From contig NZ_WKKF01000007.1 of assembly GCF_009674765.1 (NCBI RefSeq), positions 83,885-147,884 of the forward strand: DNA of 64,000 nt, read 5' to 3'. Of this stretch, positions 38,831 through 48,290 are shown piece by piece. The DNA comes from Metabacillus idriensis (lineage in GTDB: Bacteria; Bacillota; Bacilli; Bacillales; Bacillaceae). Position 1 is the first letter of the stretch. Every line of letters begins with the position of its first letter. The notes under the pieces were generated by a model that was given only the letters and a program-made list of their open reading frames with translations, did no database searches and was not told the DNA's origin. The translations under genes were made by a program, and so were the position numbers.

Positions 38831-39223
38831 ATGGCAGATGAGAAACATTATGATTATCACGGAAACATTAAAGAATATGATCTCCGTGAAGATGAAGTTG
38901 GCTACAACAGACCAGATATGCGGGATGATTATAAAGAAGAAACAGCGGCTGAAATTGCAGCTCCTGCAACCCTAAGAAGAGATGCAGACTACGACCGTCA
39001 CGAAGAAAAGGAAGGAACAGTTGATGACGGACGCAGAATGGGGTATTTGGCTATCGTCCTCTCTGTTATTTCTTTGCTGATATTCCCGGTTATTTTAGGA
39101 GCAGCAGGGATTATCGTAGGATTTATTGCGCGACGCAGAGGAGCAGAAGGATTAGGCGGATGGGCGATTGGTATTGGTATCGTCTCATTAATCCTTGGGA
39201 TTTTCATTTTGCCCTTCTTTTAA
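38831..39223 (+). CDS. yqfX: YqfX-like small membrane protein
   Basis: The 130-residue product has a charged, acidic N-terminal half (DYHGNIKEYDLREDEVGYN) and two C-terminal membrane helices (YLAIVLSVISLLIFPVILGA and GWAIGIGIVSLILGIFILPF) joined by an arginine-rich turn, a DUF4190-like arrangement. Function unknown. Position between yqfW and ispG matches YqfX. The ATG at 38831 follows TGGAGGG; an in-frame ATG at 38816 overlaps that site. Confidence 0.82.
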   Translation: MADEKHYDYHGNIKEYDLREDEVGYNRPDMRDDYKEETAAEIAAPATLRRDADYDRHEEKEGTVDDGRRMGYLAIVLSVISLLIFPVILGAAGIIVGFIARRRGAEGLGGWAIGIGIVSLILGIFILPFF

Positions 39224-39232
39224 GGAAATAAA

Positions 39233-39267
39233 AAAACAAGCTTGGCATTTATGCCAAGCTTGTTTTT
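39233..39267. terminator. Bidirectional terminator between yqfX and ispG
   Basis: A 16-bp perfect stem (AAAAACAAGCTTGGCA / TGCCAAGCTTGTTTTT) with a TTTA-like spacer. Its right end touches the stop codon of ispG on the other strand. Confidence 0.92.
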
Positions 39268-40381
39268 ATTGAATTTCGGCAGCGGCTTTTTCAGCTGCCT
39301 GTTTTGCATAATATTCTTCAGCAATTTTATCAATTTCTTTTTTCAGCTCTTCTACCATGGTTTCCTCAGGCACTTTTCGGACAATTTGCCCTTTCATGAA
39401 AAGAAGTCCTTCTTTTCTGGCGCCTGCAATTCCAATGTCAGCTTCTCTTGCTTCACCAGGTCCATTTACTGCACAGCCTAAAACCGCAACTTTAATTGGA
39501 GCCTTAATCGTTGAAATATACTCTTCAACCTCGTTTGCGATGCTGATTAAATCAATTTCAATCCGCCCGCAGGTAGGACATGAAATAAGTGTTGCTGCGT
39601 TTGAAGACAGTCCAAAAGATTTTAATAACTCTCTTGCAACTTTTACTTCTTCAACTGGATCGGCGCTTAGTGAGATGCGCAGCGTGTTCCCGATGCCTTT
39701 GCTCAGGATGGCACCAAGGCCGGCAGCACTTTTTACGGTGCCTGAAAATAAAGTGCCTGACTCTGTAATGCCTAAATGAAGCGGATAATCAAAAGCTTTG
39801 GCTGCTTTTTCATATGCTTCAATCGCCAGGTTCACATCTGAAGCTTTCATCGATACGATAATATCGTGAAAATCCAGATCTTCAAGTATTTTTATATGAT
39901 GAAGGGCACTTTCAACCATGCCGTCTGCTGTTGGATAACCGTATTTTTCAATAATGCGCTTTTCTAAAGAACCGGCATTAACCCCAATGCGAATTGGAAT
40001 ACCTTTTTCTTTTGCAGCTTTTACAACGGCTTCTACTTTTTCACGTCTGCCGATATTGCCCGGGTTGATTCTGATTTTATCTGCTCCGCCCTCAATTGCC
40101 TTAAGCGCAAGTTTGTAATCAAAATGAATATCTACAACAAGTGGAATATTAATGCGTTTTTTAATTTCTGCTATTGCATCGGCTGCACGTTCATCCGGAC
40201 AGGCGACACGAACAATTTGACAGCCTGCTTCTTCTAATCGCAGGATTTCAGCGACCGTAGCTTCCACATCGTGTGTTTTCGTCGTTGTCATACTTTGGAT
40301 GACTAATTCATTGTTTCCGCCGATTGTTAAATTGCCAACTTTAACAGGACGGGTTTTGGTACGATGTATGATTTCACTCAC
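39266..40381 (-). CDS. ispG: 4-hydroxy-3-methylbut-2-en-1-yl diphosphate synthase IspG
   Basis: IspG (GcpE) converts MEcPP to HMBPP in the MEP isoprenoid pathway using a [4Fe-4S] cluster. The 371-residue protein has the TIM-barrel part with [18 protein letters not shown] and [15 protein letters not shown], and the C-terminal cluster domain with [11 protein letters not shown] and [14 protein letters not shown], giving the three cysteines. GTG at 40381 follows AAGGAGC by nine bases and yields the family N terminus [12 protein letters not shown]; the frame extends upstream to an ATG at 40411 before that site. With ispH at 30203 the window holds the last two steps of the pathway. Confidence 0.96.
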   Translation of the reverse strand: MSEIIHRTKTRPVKVGNLTIGGNNELVIQSMTTTKTHDVEATVAEILRLEEAGCQIVRVACPDERAADAIAEIKKRINIPLVVDIHFDYKLALKAIEGGADKIRINPGNIGRREKVEAVVKAAKEKGIPIRIGVNAGSLEKRIIEKYGYPTADGMVESALHHIKILEDLDFHDIIVSMKASDVNLAIEAYEKAAKAFDYPLHLGITESGTLFSGTVKSAAGLGAILSKGIGNTLRISLSADPVEEVKVARELLKSFGLSSNAATLISCPTCGRIEIDLISIANEVEEYISTIKAPIKVAVLGCAVNGPGEAREADIGIAGARKEGLLFMKGQIVRKVPEETMVEELKKEIDKIAEEYYAKQAAEKAAAEIQ

Positions 40382-40509
40382 GTGTAAATCGCTCCTTAAA
40401 TTAATAATCATGGTTCTATATTATCATGTTAACCATTTTTATCGTTCAATGCGAGAAATTGTGCTTTCCCTCACATATTGTAACAGTGTGTGCTTAATAT
40501 TGACAAGAA

Positions 40510-40854
40510 TTATGAAGCAACTTCTTTTTCATAAAGTGGAAATTTATATGTTTTTCCCACTTGAATAGTGTCAGCTTTTACATTTGGATTCAGCTTTTCG
40601 AAATCCTGCCTGATTTGATCGATGGGCACCGGGAATTGTTTATGAAGCTGCTCGACAATTGTCAGCACGGTTTCTCCCTGACTGATCTTTTTTTCGGTAT
40701 ATGGCTTAGAACCCGCGGATACTGCTTCTGCAGCAGGCTCTTCTACTTTACCTTGAGGATTTATGGAAATGGTGCCGCTGTTCATATCATAGTAGACGAT
40801 ATACATCAGAAATATAAATAAAATGAAGATCATAAGACGCTTCAATAAAATCAT
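40510..40854 (-). CDS. yqfZ: LysM-domain membrane protein YqfZ
   Basis: The 114-residue product has an N-terminal membrane anchor (about residues 5-22), a short linker and a C-terminal LysM-like module (KKISQGETVLTIVEQLHKQ, ending with LNPNVKADTIQVGKTYKFPL), which binds peptidoglycan-type sugars in other proteins. It matches YqfZ upstream of ispG in B. subtilis, of unknown role. ATG at 40854, with GAGATGA upstream on its strand. It lies about 130 bases from ispG, in the same direction. Confidence 0.82.
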   Translation of the reverse strand: MILLKRLMIFILFIFLMYIVYYDMNSGTISINPQGKVEEPAAEAVSAGSKPYTEKKISQGETVLTIVEQLHKQFPVPIDQIRQDFEKLNPNVKADTIQVGKTYKFPLYEKEVAS

Positions 40855-41048
40855 CTCCCACTTGAATTCACGATAGTTATTTCTATGCTTGTCCCAATTA
40901 AATATGTCCTTTTTATATAAAAAAGAGGGAAAAAGTCCTCCAATTCATTAAAATGACAAGGAATTCTTAAGAAATTAATGATGGCTTTACACGTGCTTAA
41001 TAAATATTTGGGATAATTTTCATGAATCGATGGGAAGGATGAACCAAA

Positions 41049-42758
41049 ATGAATTTATTTTTATTTCTAAAAGAAGCAGATACAAAACCTTTGCTTTCTA
41101 AGATCAGTCTTCAGACAAGGCTGCTCATCCTTGTGCTGTCTTTATTGATAGCCTCTATTGTGGCAGTGAGCTGTACTTCTTACGTGAAATCAAAGGCTGC
41201 GACTATGGATATGATTGAGGACCGTCTGCAGCGGGAGGTAAATACAACCGGAGAAATAGCTGGCAATTTAATGATTGCCTATCTTGGTGAAGAAGAGGAA
41301 TTTTTAAAGAGATTTGACAAAGTTGTGCTGACCAATCAAGCTTCAGAGCTCATTCAGGATGGACTGAGTGCTGATTTCTATTTAATTAAAGAAAATAAGG
41401 CAAACCCATTTTCAGTAAGTGAAAATTCAAAGGTTGCATTTACTGAAAAGCTGATCAGCGACATCATGGAAAAAGACAATGGAATTTTTCACAAAAAGAT
41501 AAACGGAGTTGACTACACATTATCCTTTAAGCAAGTTCAGGAATTAAAGGGACAGTTTTTAATAGCAGTACAGACAGAGAGCTACATGAATACAACAAAG
41601 GAGCTTGCCTCATTTTATTTATGGATGGTTCTTTTGAGCAGTCTTCTAACAACAGCAGTGCTTATCGTCGTGATCCGAAGTTTGACTAAACCTTTAGCTG
41701 TGCTCAGAAACACGATGAAGGAAGTCAGAGAAGGAGATTTAACTAAAAATATTCATGTAGAAACAACGATTCCTGAAATTAACTCTCTTATGAAAAGCTT
41801 TAACCAAATGATGAAACAAATGCAGAAGATGGTAGGCAACATTGATAAAACTACAGGGGATTTGTCTGTTACGGGGGAGCAGCTCAGAGAAGCCACTGAT
41901 GATGTGATACTACATAATAGTCATCTTGTTGAGGCGATAAAGATAGTAAGAGCTGGAGCTGTACAGACAGCATCAAGCTCAGATCACAGTATTCATGCAT
42001 TTGGGCAGATGAGAGATGAGCTAAAAGTTGTTTTTCAGGAAATGGAATTTCTATTCAGCAGCGCTTCAGATATGAATCAGTCCGCTAATCGCGGTGAAAA
42101 AAATGTATCTCAAATGATACAGACAATGAATTCATTTGAACAGGAATTTGAAAAGATGACAAATACAATTAGGGGGGTAAAGGAGCACTCTGTATCAATT
42201 GCAAATGTAGTAATGATTATTCAAGCCATTGCCGAACAGACTAAGCTTCTTGCTTTAAATGCTGCAATTGAAGCAGCTAGGGCTGGTGAAGCGGGAAATG
42301 GGTTCGCTGTAGTTGCGGGTGAAGTCAAAAAACTGGCTGAACAGTCAACAAAGGCAACTGGAGATATTACTAAATCCATCTTATCAATGGAAAATATATC
42401 ATCTAGAGCATCAAAGGAGTTTGAACAAATGCTTGCTAACATCCATTCCCACCTTGATGTGGCTGCTCAATCCAGAGTATCATTTGATGAACTGATGAGT
42501 GAGATTGATATTGTAAACAGAAGGCTCTCAGGCATGAAAAAGCAGATTCAGCATTTGAACGCTACACTTCCAATTATGGAAAGATCGGCTGAAAGCTTTG
42601 CTTCCGTTTCTCAGGAGACACTTGCCAGTGCAGAACAGATGCTTGCTGCTTCTGAGGAGCAAATTGCCCAGATGAACAGAACCCACCAAATTGGGCAAAA
42701 AATAACGGATTTATCAAGAAATCTTTCCAGCGCTGCAAAAGAATATAAAGTGAGTTAA
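41049..42758 (+). CDS. Methyl-accepting chemotaxis protein
   Basis: The 569-residue product is a transmembrane chemoreceptor. It has a first membrane helix at about residues 24-46, an outer sensing domain of about 140 residues (single-Cache-like by size, not proven), a second helix (about 190-212), a HAMP domain with [20 protein letters not shown], and the cytoplasmic signalling domain whose tip reads [20 protein letters not shown] and [16 protein letters not shown]. The ligand is unknown. No sigma-D promoter was recognised upstream. It is a single gene, absent from this place in B. subtilis, between yqfZ and yqgB. Confidence 0.92.
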   Translation: MNLFLFLKEADTKPLLSKISLQTRLLILVLSLLIASIVAVSCTSYVKSKAATMDMIEDRLQREVNTTGEIAGNLMIAYLGEEEEFLKRFDKVVLTNQASELIQDGLSADFYLIKENKANPFSVSENSKVAFTEKLISDIMEKDNGIFHKKINGVDYTLSFKQVQELKGQFLIAVQTESYMNTTKELASFYLWMVLLSSLLTTAVLIVVIRSLTKPLAVLRNTMKEVREGDLTKNIHVETTIPEINSLMKSFNQMMKQMQKMVGNIDKTTGDLSVTGEQLREATDDVILHNSHLVEAIKIVRAGAVQTASSSDHSIHAFGQMRDELKVVFQEMEFLFSSASDMNQSANRGEKNVSQMIQTMNSFEQEFEKMTNTIRGVKEHSVSIANVVMIIQAIAEQTKLLALNAAIEAARAGEAGNGFAVVAGEVKKLAEQSTKATGDITKSILSMENISSRASKEFEQMLANIHSHLDVAAQSRVSFDELMSEIDIVNRRLSGMKKQIQHLNATLPIMERSAESFASVSQETLASAEQMLAASEEQIAQMNRTHQIGQKITDLSRNLSSAAKEYKVS

Positions 42759-42796
42759 AAAAAGCGAACCTCTTGGCTGAAGGGGTTCGCTTTTAT
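42757..42796. terminator. Bidirectional terminator between the chemoreceptor and yqgB
   Basis: An 11-bp stem (AAAAGCGAACC / GGTTCGCTTTT) flanks a loop of 13 bases, with A and T runs on the outer sides. Confidence 0.85.
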
Positions 42797-42805
42797 ATTT
42801 GATTC

Positions 42806-43576
42806 TTATTTTTTCCGGGAAGCAGGAATTTCTTTTAGTGCAAGATACATGATGATCAGGTTAACAAACCAGTTCACAAAAATTCCGCTTGGTACGGATA
42901 CTTGAAGAAACTCCATGATCATAAAGAAAACAGTGGAAAGCGTTACAGCATAGGCTGACATTACCCAAAGCTGTTTAAAATTAAGGTTTCGCTTCAAACT
43001 ATTTTTAAAAAGGATGCTGATGAAAGCTAAAAAAGTAATTTCAATGAATTTGGAAGCTGCTGTAAACAGAAACAGCATAATAAGAACAACACTCAATACT
43101 ATCGGAAACACACTTTCAAATTGAGAGGAGTATTGAGATAAGTCATCCTTTGTTAAAGTCATTGTATTCAGCATGGAATAATCATAGCTTTGAGCTTGGC
43201 CTGCAACAGCATAAACAAATTCATTTTTTAAAATGCCGATTCCGTTTTGCTTATTTTCAATCTCATCTGCTGTGAATGCGCCAGTTGGATCAAAAACAAT
43301 AAATAAATCATCCTTTTTCAATTCAAGAGGTTCTGTGGTATCTGAAATTAAAGTGCCATCCTCTATTTTAAATTCAGGAAGGTCCTCCTGCAGGGTGGAA
43401 TCTAATCCTTTCAGCAGTCCCGAAATGCCTGTGGTCATGTACACTGCCATGGGGAGAGTCGCAAGCAGGGTCAGTAAAAACACGTAAAGAATGGTTTTGC
43501 CGATTCCTTGAAATCTGAACATGGAAATCGATTTTGGAGAGTATAAACTTTTAGCAAACTGTTTAAAAATGTTCAT
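42806..43576 (-). CDS. yqgB: DUF1189 membrane protein YqgB
   Basis: The 256-residue product has five or so membrane helices: one at about 28-50, then an outer loop of about 110 residues, and a group of four in the C-terminal half. It fits the DUF1189 family (YqgB in B. subtilis), of unknown function. The N terminus IFKQFAKSLYSPKSISMFRF is typical. ATG at 43576, with GGAAGTG upstream. It is divergent from the phosphate symporter gene. Confidence 0.85.
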   Translation of the reverse strand: MNIFKQFAKSLYSPKSISMFRFQGIGKTILYVFLLTLLATLPMAVYMTTGISGLLKGLDSTLQEDLPEFKIEDGTLISDTTEPLELKKDDLFIVFDPTGAFTADEIENKQNGIGILKNEFVYAVAGQAQSYDYSMLNTMTLTKDDLSQYSSQFESVFPIVLSVVLIMLFLFTAASKFIEITFLAFISILFKNSLKRNLNFKQLWVMSAYAVTLSTVFFMIMEFLQVSVPSGIFVNWFVNLIIMYLALKEIPASRKK

Positions 43577-43708
43577 TTATGTACACTTCCTTCATTATAA
43601 TCCAGCTTTCATTTTATACATCTAAGAAGAAAGAAACAAGGCTGAAGGTATGCTGCTGATTAGAATGTTAAGATATTGTAAATTTTTAAGGAATTAGTGC
43701 TAAAAACC

Positions 43709-43736
43709 TTTACAAATAATCTACAATTCGTTAATA
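43709..43736 (+). promoter_or_regulatory. PhoP-like box upstream of the Na/Pi symporter
   Basis: Three hexamers start exactly 11 bases apart: TTTACA (43709), TCTACA (43720) and TTAATA (43731). This is the spacing and sequence of PhoP~P binding repeats (consensus TT[A/C/T]ACA every 11 bases) in B. subtilis. A weaker fourth, TGCTAA, is at 43698. Fits a phosphate transporter gene. Confidence 0.6.
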
Positions 43737-43789
43737 ATTGGGGAGGTTGTAGAAAGTTGTCGATAAAAGATGTTAGGGGTTGAAATAGG

Positions 43790-45421
43790 TTGGATTTAGA
43801 TATACAGAAAATGATATTTGAATTTCTTGGCGGCCTTGGGATTTTCTTATTTGGTATTAAATTTATGGGTGACGGACTGCAGAAATCTGCAGGCGACAGA
43901 CTTCGGGACATCCTTGATAAATTTACAACAAATCCTTTAATGGGTGTTCTGGCCGGAATATTCGTAACAGTACTTCTCCAAACCAGCAGTGGCACCACCG
44001 TACTGACGGTAGGACTTGTCAGCGCAGGATTTATGAATTTGCGCCAGGCAATCGGAGTTATCATGGGTGCTAACATTGGTACAACTGTAACTGCATTTAT
44101 CATTGGAATTAAAATATCAGATTACTCACTGCCTATCCTTTTTGCAGGAGCAGTGCTTCTCTTTTTCTTTAAAAACAAAAAAATTCATAATGTAGGTCAA
44201 ATTGTTTTTGGTTTTGGCGCTCTTTTCTTCGGTCTTGAGCTTATGGGCGATGGAATGAAACCTCTTCGTTCATTGCAGGCGTTCCAAGATTTGACAGTTA
44301 GTATGAGTGATAATCCATTGCTTGGTGTTGTGATTGGAACCGTATTTACCGTGATCGTTCAAAGTTCAAGTGCCACAATCGGAATTCTGCAGGAGCTTCA
44401 TGGGCTTGGTCTTATTGACATAAAAGCTGCATTGCCTGTTCTGTTTGGAGATAACATTGGTACAACGATTACTGCAGTGCTCGCATCAATTGGCGCTTCA
44501 GTTGCTGCAAGAAGGGCAGCATTGACGCACGTTATCTTTAATTTAATTGGAACAGCTATTTTCTTGTTGATTCTGCCTCTATTCACAGCATTCATCGGAA
44601 TGCTGAAGGTGAATCTAGGTCTTAATCCAGAAATGACGATTGCATTTGCACATGGTACGTTTAATTTAACAAATACGCTTATTCAGCTTCCTTTCATTGG
44701 ATTTCTTGCATTTATAGTGACCAAGCTAATACCTGGAGAGGATTCATTGATAGAATATAAAGCAAAACATTTAGATCCACTTTTCATAGACCAATCTTCA
44801 TCTATTGCGCTTGGACAGGCAAAAGAAGAAATTCTCCGTATGGGTCAATTTGCGACTCTCGGACTTGAAGAAGCAAATCAATATCTTAAATCAAACTTGC
44901 CAAAGCATTCAGAAACTGCATATCAAATAGAGGATGCAATCAATAATCTTGACCGTAAGATCACGGATTATCTAGTGCTTATCTCCAGAGCCGAAATGTC
45001 AGCGGTAGAATCTGAAGAACATTCTACACTGATGGATACCGTTCGGGACATCGAGCGCGTGGGTGATCATTTCGAAAATATTGTTGAGCTTGTTGATTAT
45101 CAATTATCAAATAAAGTAAAGCTTACTGAGTCTGCACTTGCAGATTTGGATGAAATGTTTACACTGACTATCCAAACATTAAAAGATGCGATTTCAGCAT
45201 TAGATGACAAAGACACATCCCTCGCATCTAAAGTAATGAAATCAGAAGAGCAAATTGATAAAATGGAGCGCATGCTCCGCAAAAAACACATCCTCCGTAT
45301 TAACGAAGGAAGCTGTACAGGTCAAGCAGGCATTGTGTTTGTTGACATTATCAGCAACCTTGAAAGAATCGGTGATCATTCAGTAAATATTGCAGAGGCA
45401 GTTTTAGGCTACCGTAAATAA
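43790..45421 (+). CDS. Na/Pi cotransporter family protein with PhoU-like tail
   Basis: The 543-residue product is a NptA/YjbB-type Na+-coupled phosphate transporter: a membrane domain (about 1-320) with the paired signatures LLQTSSGTTVLTVGLVSAG and VQSSSATIGILQELHGLGL and the matching GANIGTTVTAF and GDNIGTTITAVL, then a cytosolic PhoU-like helical domain (about 340-543) with RDIERVGDHFENIVELVD and SNLERIGDHSVNIAEAV. TTG at 43790 is taken as start; ATG at 43811 is a possible alternative because the AGGGG site is loosely spaced. The upstream PhoP-like box suggests phosphate starvation control. Phosphate transport is inferred from the family. Confidence 0.9.
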   Translation: MDLDIQKMIFEFLGGLGIFLFGIKFMGDGLQKSAGDRLRDILDKFTTNPLMGVLAGIFVTVLLQTSSGTTVLTVGLVSAGFMNLRQAIGVIMGANIGTTVTAFIIGIKISDYSLPILFAGAVLLFFFKNKKIHNVGQIVFGFGALFFGLELMGDGMKPLRSLQAFQDLTVSMSDNPLLGVVIGTVFTVIVQSSSATIGILQELHGLGLIDIKAALPVLFGDNIGTTITAVLASIGASVAARRAALTHVIFNLIGTAIFLLILPLFTAFIGMLKVNLGLNPEMTIAFAHGTFNLTNTLIQLPFIGFLAFIVTKLIPGEDSLIEYKAKHLDPLFIDQSSSIALGQAKEEILRMGQFATLGLEEANQYLKSNLPKHSETAYQIEDAINNLDRKITDYLVLISRAEMSAVESEEHSTLMDTVRDIERVGDHFENIVELVDYQLSNKVKLTESALADLDEMFTLTIQTLKDAISALDDKDTSLASKVMKSEEQIDKMERMLRKKHILRINEGSCTGQAGIVFVDIISNLERIGDHSVNIAEAVLGYRK

Positions 45422-45523
45422 TGTTTAAAAAAGAATGATTCAGTTATAATGAAAGCAAGGGCTTATGCTCTTGCTTTTTTTACATATGTTTTAAAAGAGA
45501 TCAAGAAATGGTGGTGGATGGCA

Positions 45524-46006
45524 GTGGAGGTTGTATACTGGGCTCTGATTATATTAATGTTCATCATTGCGTTTGCCGGATTGGTCTATCCAATTATACC
45601 CAGCGTTATTTTCATAGTTGGGGGATTTCTTCTTTATGGAGCATTTTTTGGCTTTCAGGAATACGGATATCAATTCTGGCTGATTGAAGGTGTATTTGTA
45701 GCGGTTTTATTTGCGGCGGACTATGTATCAAATTTAATGGGGATCAAACGGGTTGGCGGAAGCAGGGCTGCGATATGGGGAAGCACGATTGGCTTATTGA
45801 TAGGTCCTTTTCTAATTCCGATTGCAGGGATAATTATTGGGCCATTCCTTGGTGCAGTTATTGCTGAACTCCTGGTTCATAAAAAGGATATGAAAGAATC
45901 AGTTAAAGTCGGCCTTGGGTCATTAATCGGATTTATATCCGGAGTGTTTGCCAAAACAATTATTCAGCTGATCATGATTGGTTATTTTTTGTACGCAGTT
46001 CTATAA
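45524..46006 (+). CDS. yqgC: DUF456 membrane protein YqgC
   Basis: The 160-residue product has four to five membrane helices and the glycine-rich stretch [20 protein letters not shown] typical of DUF456 proteins; function unknown. GTG at 45524 is chosen because it follows GTGGTGG by about seven bases and gives the B. subtilis YqgC length; ATG at 45518 and a longer frame from 45449 are possible but less likely. It precedes sodA as in B. subtilis. Confidence 0.82.
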   Translation: MEVVYWALIILMFIIAFAGLVYPIIPSVIFIVGGFLLYGAFFGFQEYGYQFWLIEGVFVAVLFAADYVSNLMGIKRVGGSRAAIWGSTIGLLIGPFLIPIAGIIIGPFLGAVIAELLVHKKDMKESVKVGLGSLIGFISGVFAKTIIQLIMIGYFLYAVL

Positions 46007-46050
46007 AAAGCTTCATAAAGAAAGACGCTTTATATTTTAAGGCTTTTAAA

Positions 46051-46079
46051 TTGAAACAATCGGACAATTTTGGTAATCT
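46051..46079 (+). promoter_or_regulatory. Candidate sigma-A promoter of sodA
   Basis: TTGAAA at 46051-46056 and TAATCT at 46074-46079 are 17 bases apart, about 65 bases before the sodA start. Confidence 0.6.
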
Positions 46080-46143
46080 TAATGTGACAAGCTTATGAAA
46101 GAATAAGCTTCCTATTTACATACAATTTAAGGAGGAGATTTAA

Positions 46144-46752
46144 ATGGCTTACGAACTACCGCAATTGCCTTATGCTTATGATGCTTTAGAACCGCATATT
46201 GATAAGGAAACAATGAACATTCATCACACTAAGCATCATAATACGTATATTACAAACGTAAACGCTGCATTAGAGGGTCACGAAGATCTTCTCAGCAAAA
46301 GCGTTGAAGAACTAGTATCTAATTTAGATGCAGTTCCTGAAGCAGCACGTACTGCAGTCCGCAACAATGGCGGCGGTCATGCAAACCACAGCCTTTTCTG
46401 GACAATCCTTTCACCAAACGGCGGAGGAGCTCCATCAGGTGAACTTGCTGATAAAATCAACAGCAAATTTGGAAGCTTTGAAACATTCAAAGAGGAATTT
46501 GCTAAAGCTGGAGCAACACGCTTTGGTTCTGGCTGGGCTTGGCTTGTTGTTAACAACGGCGAGTTAGAAGTAACTAGCACTCCAAATCAGGATTCTCCTT
46601 TAATGGAAGGCAAAACGCCTATCCTTGGACTTGACGTTTGGGAGCATGCATATTACCTGAACTACCAAAACCGCCGCCCGGATTACATTTCTTCATTCTG
46701 GAATGTAGTTAATTGGGAAGAAGTTACAAGACGTTACGAAGAAGCTAAATAA
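46144..46752 (+). CDS. sodA: Superoxide dismutase, Mn type
   Basis: SodA converts superoxide to hydrogen peroxide and oxygen. The 202-residue protein has the N-terminal helix with [12 protein letters not shown] (first metal histidine), [13 protein letters not shown] (second), and the C-terminal signature [19 protein letters not shown] with the aspartate and histidine ligands. The glycine and glutamine pattern (GGGH, PNQDSPL) is typical of the Mn enzyme. The ATG at 46144 follows AAGGAGGAG. It is a single-gene unit with its own terminator. Confidence 0.97.
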   Translation: MAYELPQLPYAYDALEPHIDKETMNIHHTKHHNTYITNVNAALEGHEDLLSKSVEELVSNLDAVPEAARTAVRNNGGGHANHSLFWTILSPNGGGAPSGELADKINSKFGSFETFKEEFAKAGATRFGSGWAWLVVNNGELEVTSTPNQDSPLMEGKTPILGLDVWEHAYYLNYQNRRPDYISSFWNVVNWEEVTRRYEEAK

Positions 46753-46763
46753 TGTTTCGAATG

Positions 46764-46798
46764 AAGCAGGAGATCTTTTAAGATCTTCTGCTTTTTTT
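46764..46798 (+). terminator. Rho-independent terminator after sodA
   Basis: An imperfect 12-bp stem (AGCAGGAGATCT / AGATCTTCTGCT, G-U pairs) is followed by seven T residues. Confidence 0.88.
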
Positions 46799-46874
46799 CT
46801 GTTTCATTTAGCATACATAACTCCACCTCATAAAGAGAGACTAATGGTTAGTTAATAAAGGGGAGTTTTAATGT

Positions 46875-48155
46875 ATGTCTAAGTTGCAGAAAATATTTGG
46901 TGAAGTAGAAGTGAATAAAGAACTAATCCTTTTGCTGATCATTGGAGGATTATATTCTTTAGGAATCGCCCTCTCAAATTCTTTTGTCAATGTGTATCTT
47001 TGGAAGCAGTCTGGCAGCTTTCTCGATTTGGGCATTTACAATCTGTCCATTGTAATCATGCAGCCAGTCACGTTTGTTATTGCAGGGAGATGGGCAAAGA
47101 AAATTGACCGGGTGATTGTTTTCAGGCTTGGTATTGCTTTTTTGGCTGTTTTTTATTTGTCAGTTCTTATAATAGGAGATAATGCGGCGAATAACATTAT
47201 CTTGCTTGGAGGGCTGCTTGGAATTGGATCGGGATTTTACTGGCTGTCTTTTAATGTGCTAACATTTGAAATTACAGAACCTGAGACAAGGGATTTTTTT
47301 AACGGGTTTTTAGGAATCATGACATCCTCTGCAGGGATGATTGGTCCAATTGTCGCAGGTTTTGTGATCTCAAGGTTAACAGGTGATATCGGATATAAGT
47401 CCATCTTTTCAATCTCACTAGGATTATTTTTCTGTGCTGTTATTTTAAGTCTTTTTTTAAAAAGGAGACATGCGCACGGGAGGTATTTGCTGCTTGACGT
47501 GTTAAAGGAAAGAAAACGTAATGTCAATTGGAGAATGATCACTAACGCTCATTTTTTCCAGGGTATTAGAGAAGGAACTTTCATTTTTGTAATTGGAGTG
47601 CTGGTGTTTATTACTACAGGAAGCGAGTTTGCGTTAGGTAAATACGGACTGATTAACTCAGCTGTAGCTTTTGTGTTTTACTATTTGGCAACTCGGCTGA
47701 TTACAAAAAAAATGAGGAAAAAATCAATTTTAATTGGCGGGATTTTACTGTATGCTTCCATCTTTTTGCTCCTGTTTGACCTTACATATCCAAAGCTGAT
47801 CATGTATGCTATTGCGATTGCCATTGCATATCCAATGCTGCTTGTTCCTTATATTTCCCTGACATATGATGTGATTGGGCGGTCATGGAATGCAGCAGAA
47901 GCGCGAATTGAATACATTGTTGTAAGAGAACTGTTCTTGAACTTTGGGAGAATCACATCTATTCTTTTATTCATTTTTGCCGTTACAGTATTTGATGAAA
48001 AGGAAAGCATTCCAATTTTACTGGCTATTATAGGCTCCGGCCACAGTTTAATTTATTTCTTTATCCGCAAAGTGTCTTTGCTGGAAACAAATGAACCTAT
48101 AAATGAGGACGGTCAAAAAAAAATGCCCGAACCGAATCTTGTAGATGGAGAATGA
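46875..48155 (+). CDS. yqgE: MFS transporter YqgE
   Basis: The 426-residue product is a 12-helix major facilitator superfamily protein matching YqgE, located between sodA and pbpA in B. subtilis. Visible features are a first helix LILLLIIGGLYSLGIALSN, the loop WAKKIDRVIVFRLG typical of the 2-3 loop, and a long central loop after KRRHAHGRYLLLDVLKERKR. Substrate is unknown. The ATG at 46875 is preceded by AAGGGGAG at some distance; an ATG at 46871 is out of frame. A hairpin follows the gene. Confidence 0.88.
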   Translation: MSKLQKIFGEVEVNKELILLLIIGGLYSLGIALSNSFVNVYLWKQSGSFLDLGIYNLSIVIMQPVTFVIAGRWAKKIDRVIVFRLGIAFLAVFYLSVLIIGDNAANNIILLGGLLGIGSGFYWLSFNVLTFEITEPETRDFFNGFLGIMTSSAGMIGPIVAGFVISRLTGDIGYKSIFSISLGLFFCAVILSLFLKRRHAHGRYLLLDVLKERKRNVNWRMITNAHFFQGIREGTFIFVIGVLVFITTGSEFALGKYGLINSAVAFVFYYLATRLITKKMRKKSILIGGILLYASIFLLLFDLTYPKLIMYAIAIAIAYPMLLVPYISLTYDVIGRSWNAAEARIEYIVVRELFLNFGRITSILLFIFAVTVFDEKESIPILLAIIGSGHSLIYFFIRKVSLLETNEPINEDGQKKMPEPNLVDGE

Positions 48156-48190
48156 GCCAGCATGACATATGACAATCGTGTTACAAGTGT

Positions 48191-48209
48191 CGAATTTAAT
48201 AGAAATTCG
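48191..48209. repeat. 7-5-7 inverted repeat upstream of pbpA
   Basis: CGAATTT, AATAG, AAATTCG is a perfect inverted repeat between yqgE and pbpA, just before the yqgE terminator. It could be an operator for pbpA or part of a 3' structure; nothing more can be said. Confidence 0.4.
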
Positions 48210-48232
48210 TCGATATTTTTCATAAACTATAA

Positions 48233-48265
48233 CAATAGACACCTTTAAATGGTGTCTATTGTGTT
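48233..48265 (+). terminator. Terminator after yqgE
   Basis: An 11-bp stem (CAATAGACACC / GGTGTCTATTG) with a TTTAAAT loop is followed by TGTTTT. It lies 25 bases before the pbpA start. Confidence 0.75.
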
Positions 48266-48290
48266 TTAAAAGAAGATAAGGCGGTGCTAT

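Noticed and set aside
43660-44103. A 147-codon minus-strand open frame over the Na/Pi symporter start
   Set aside because: It would overlap the PhoP-like box and the conserved QTSSGTT membrane region; low-complexity peptide without motif.
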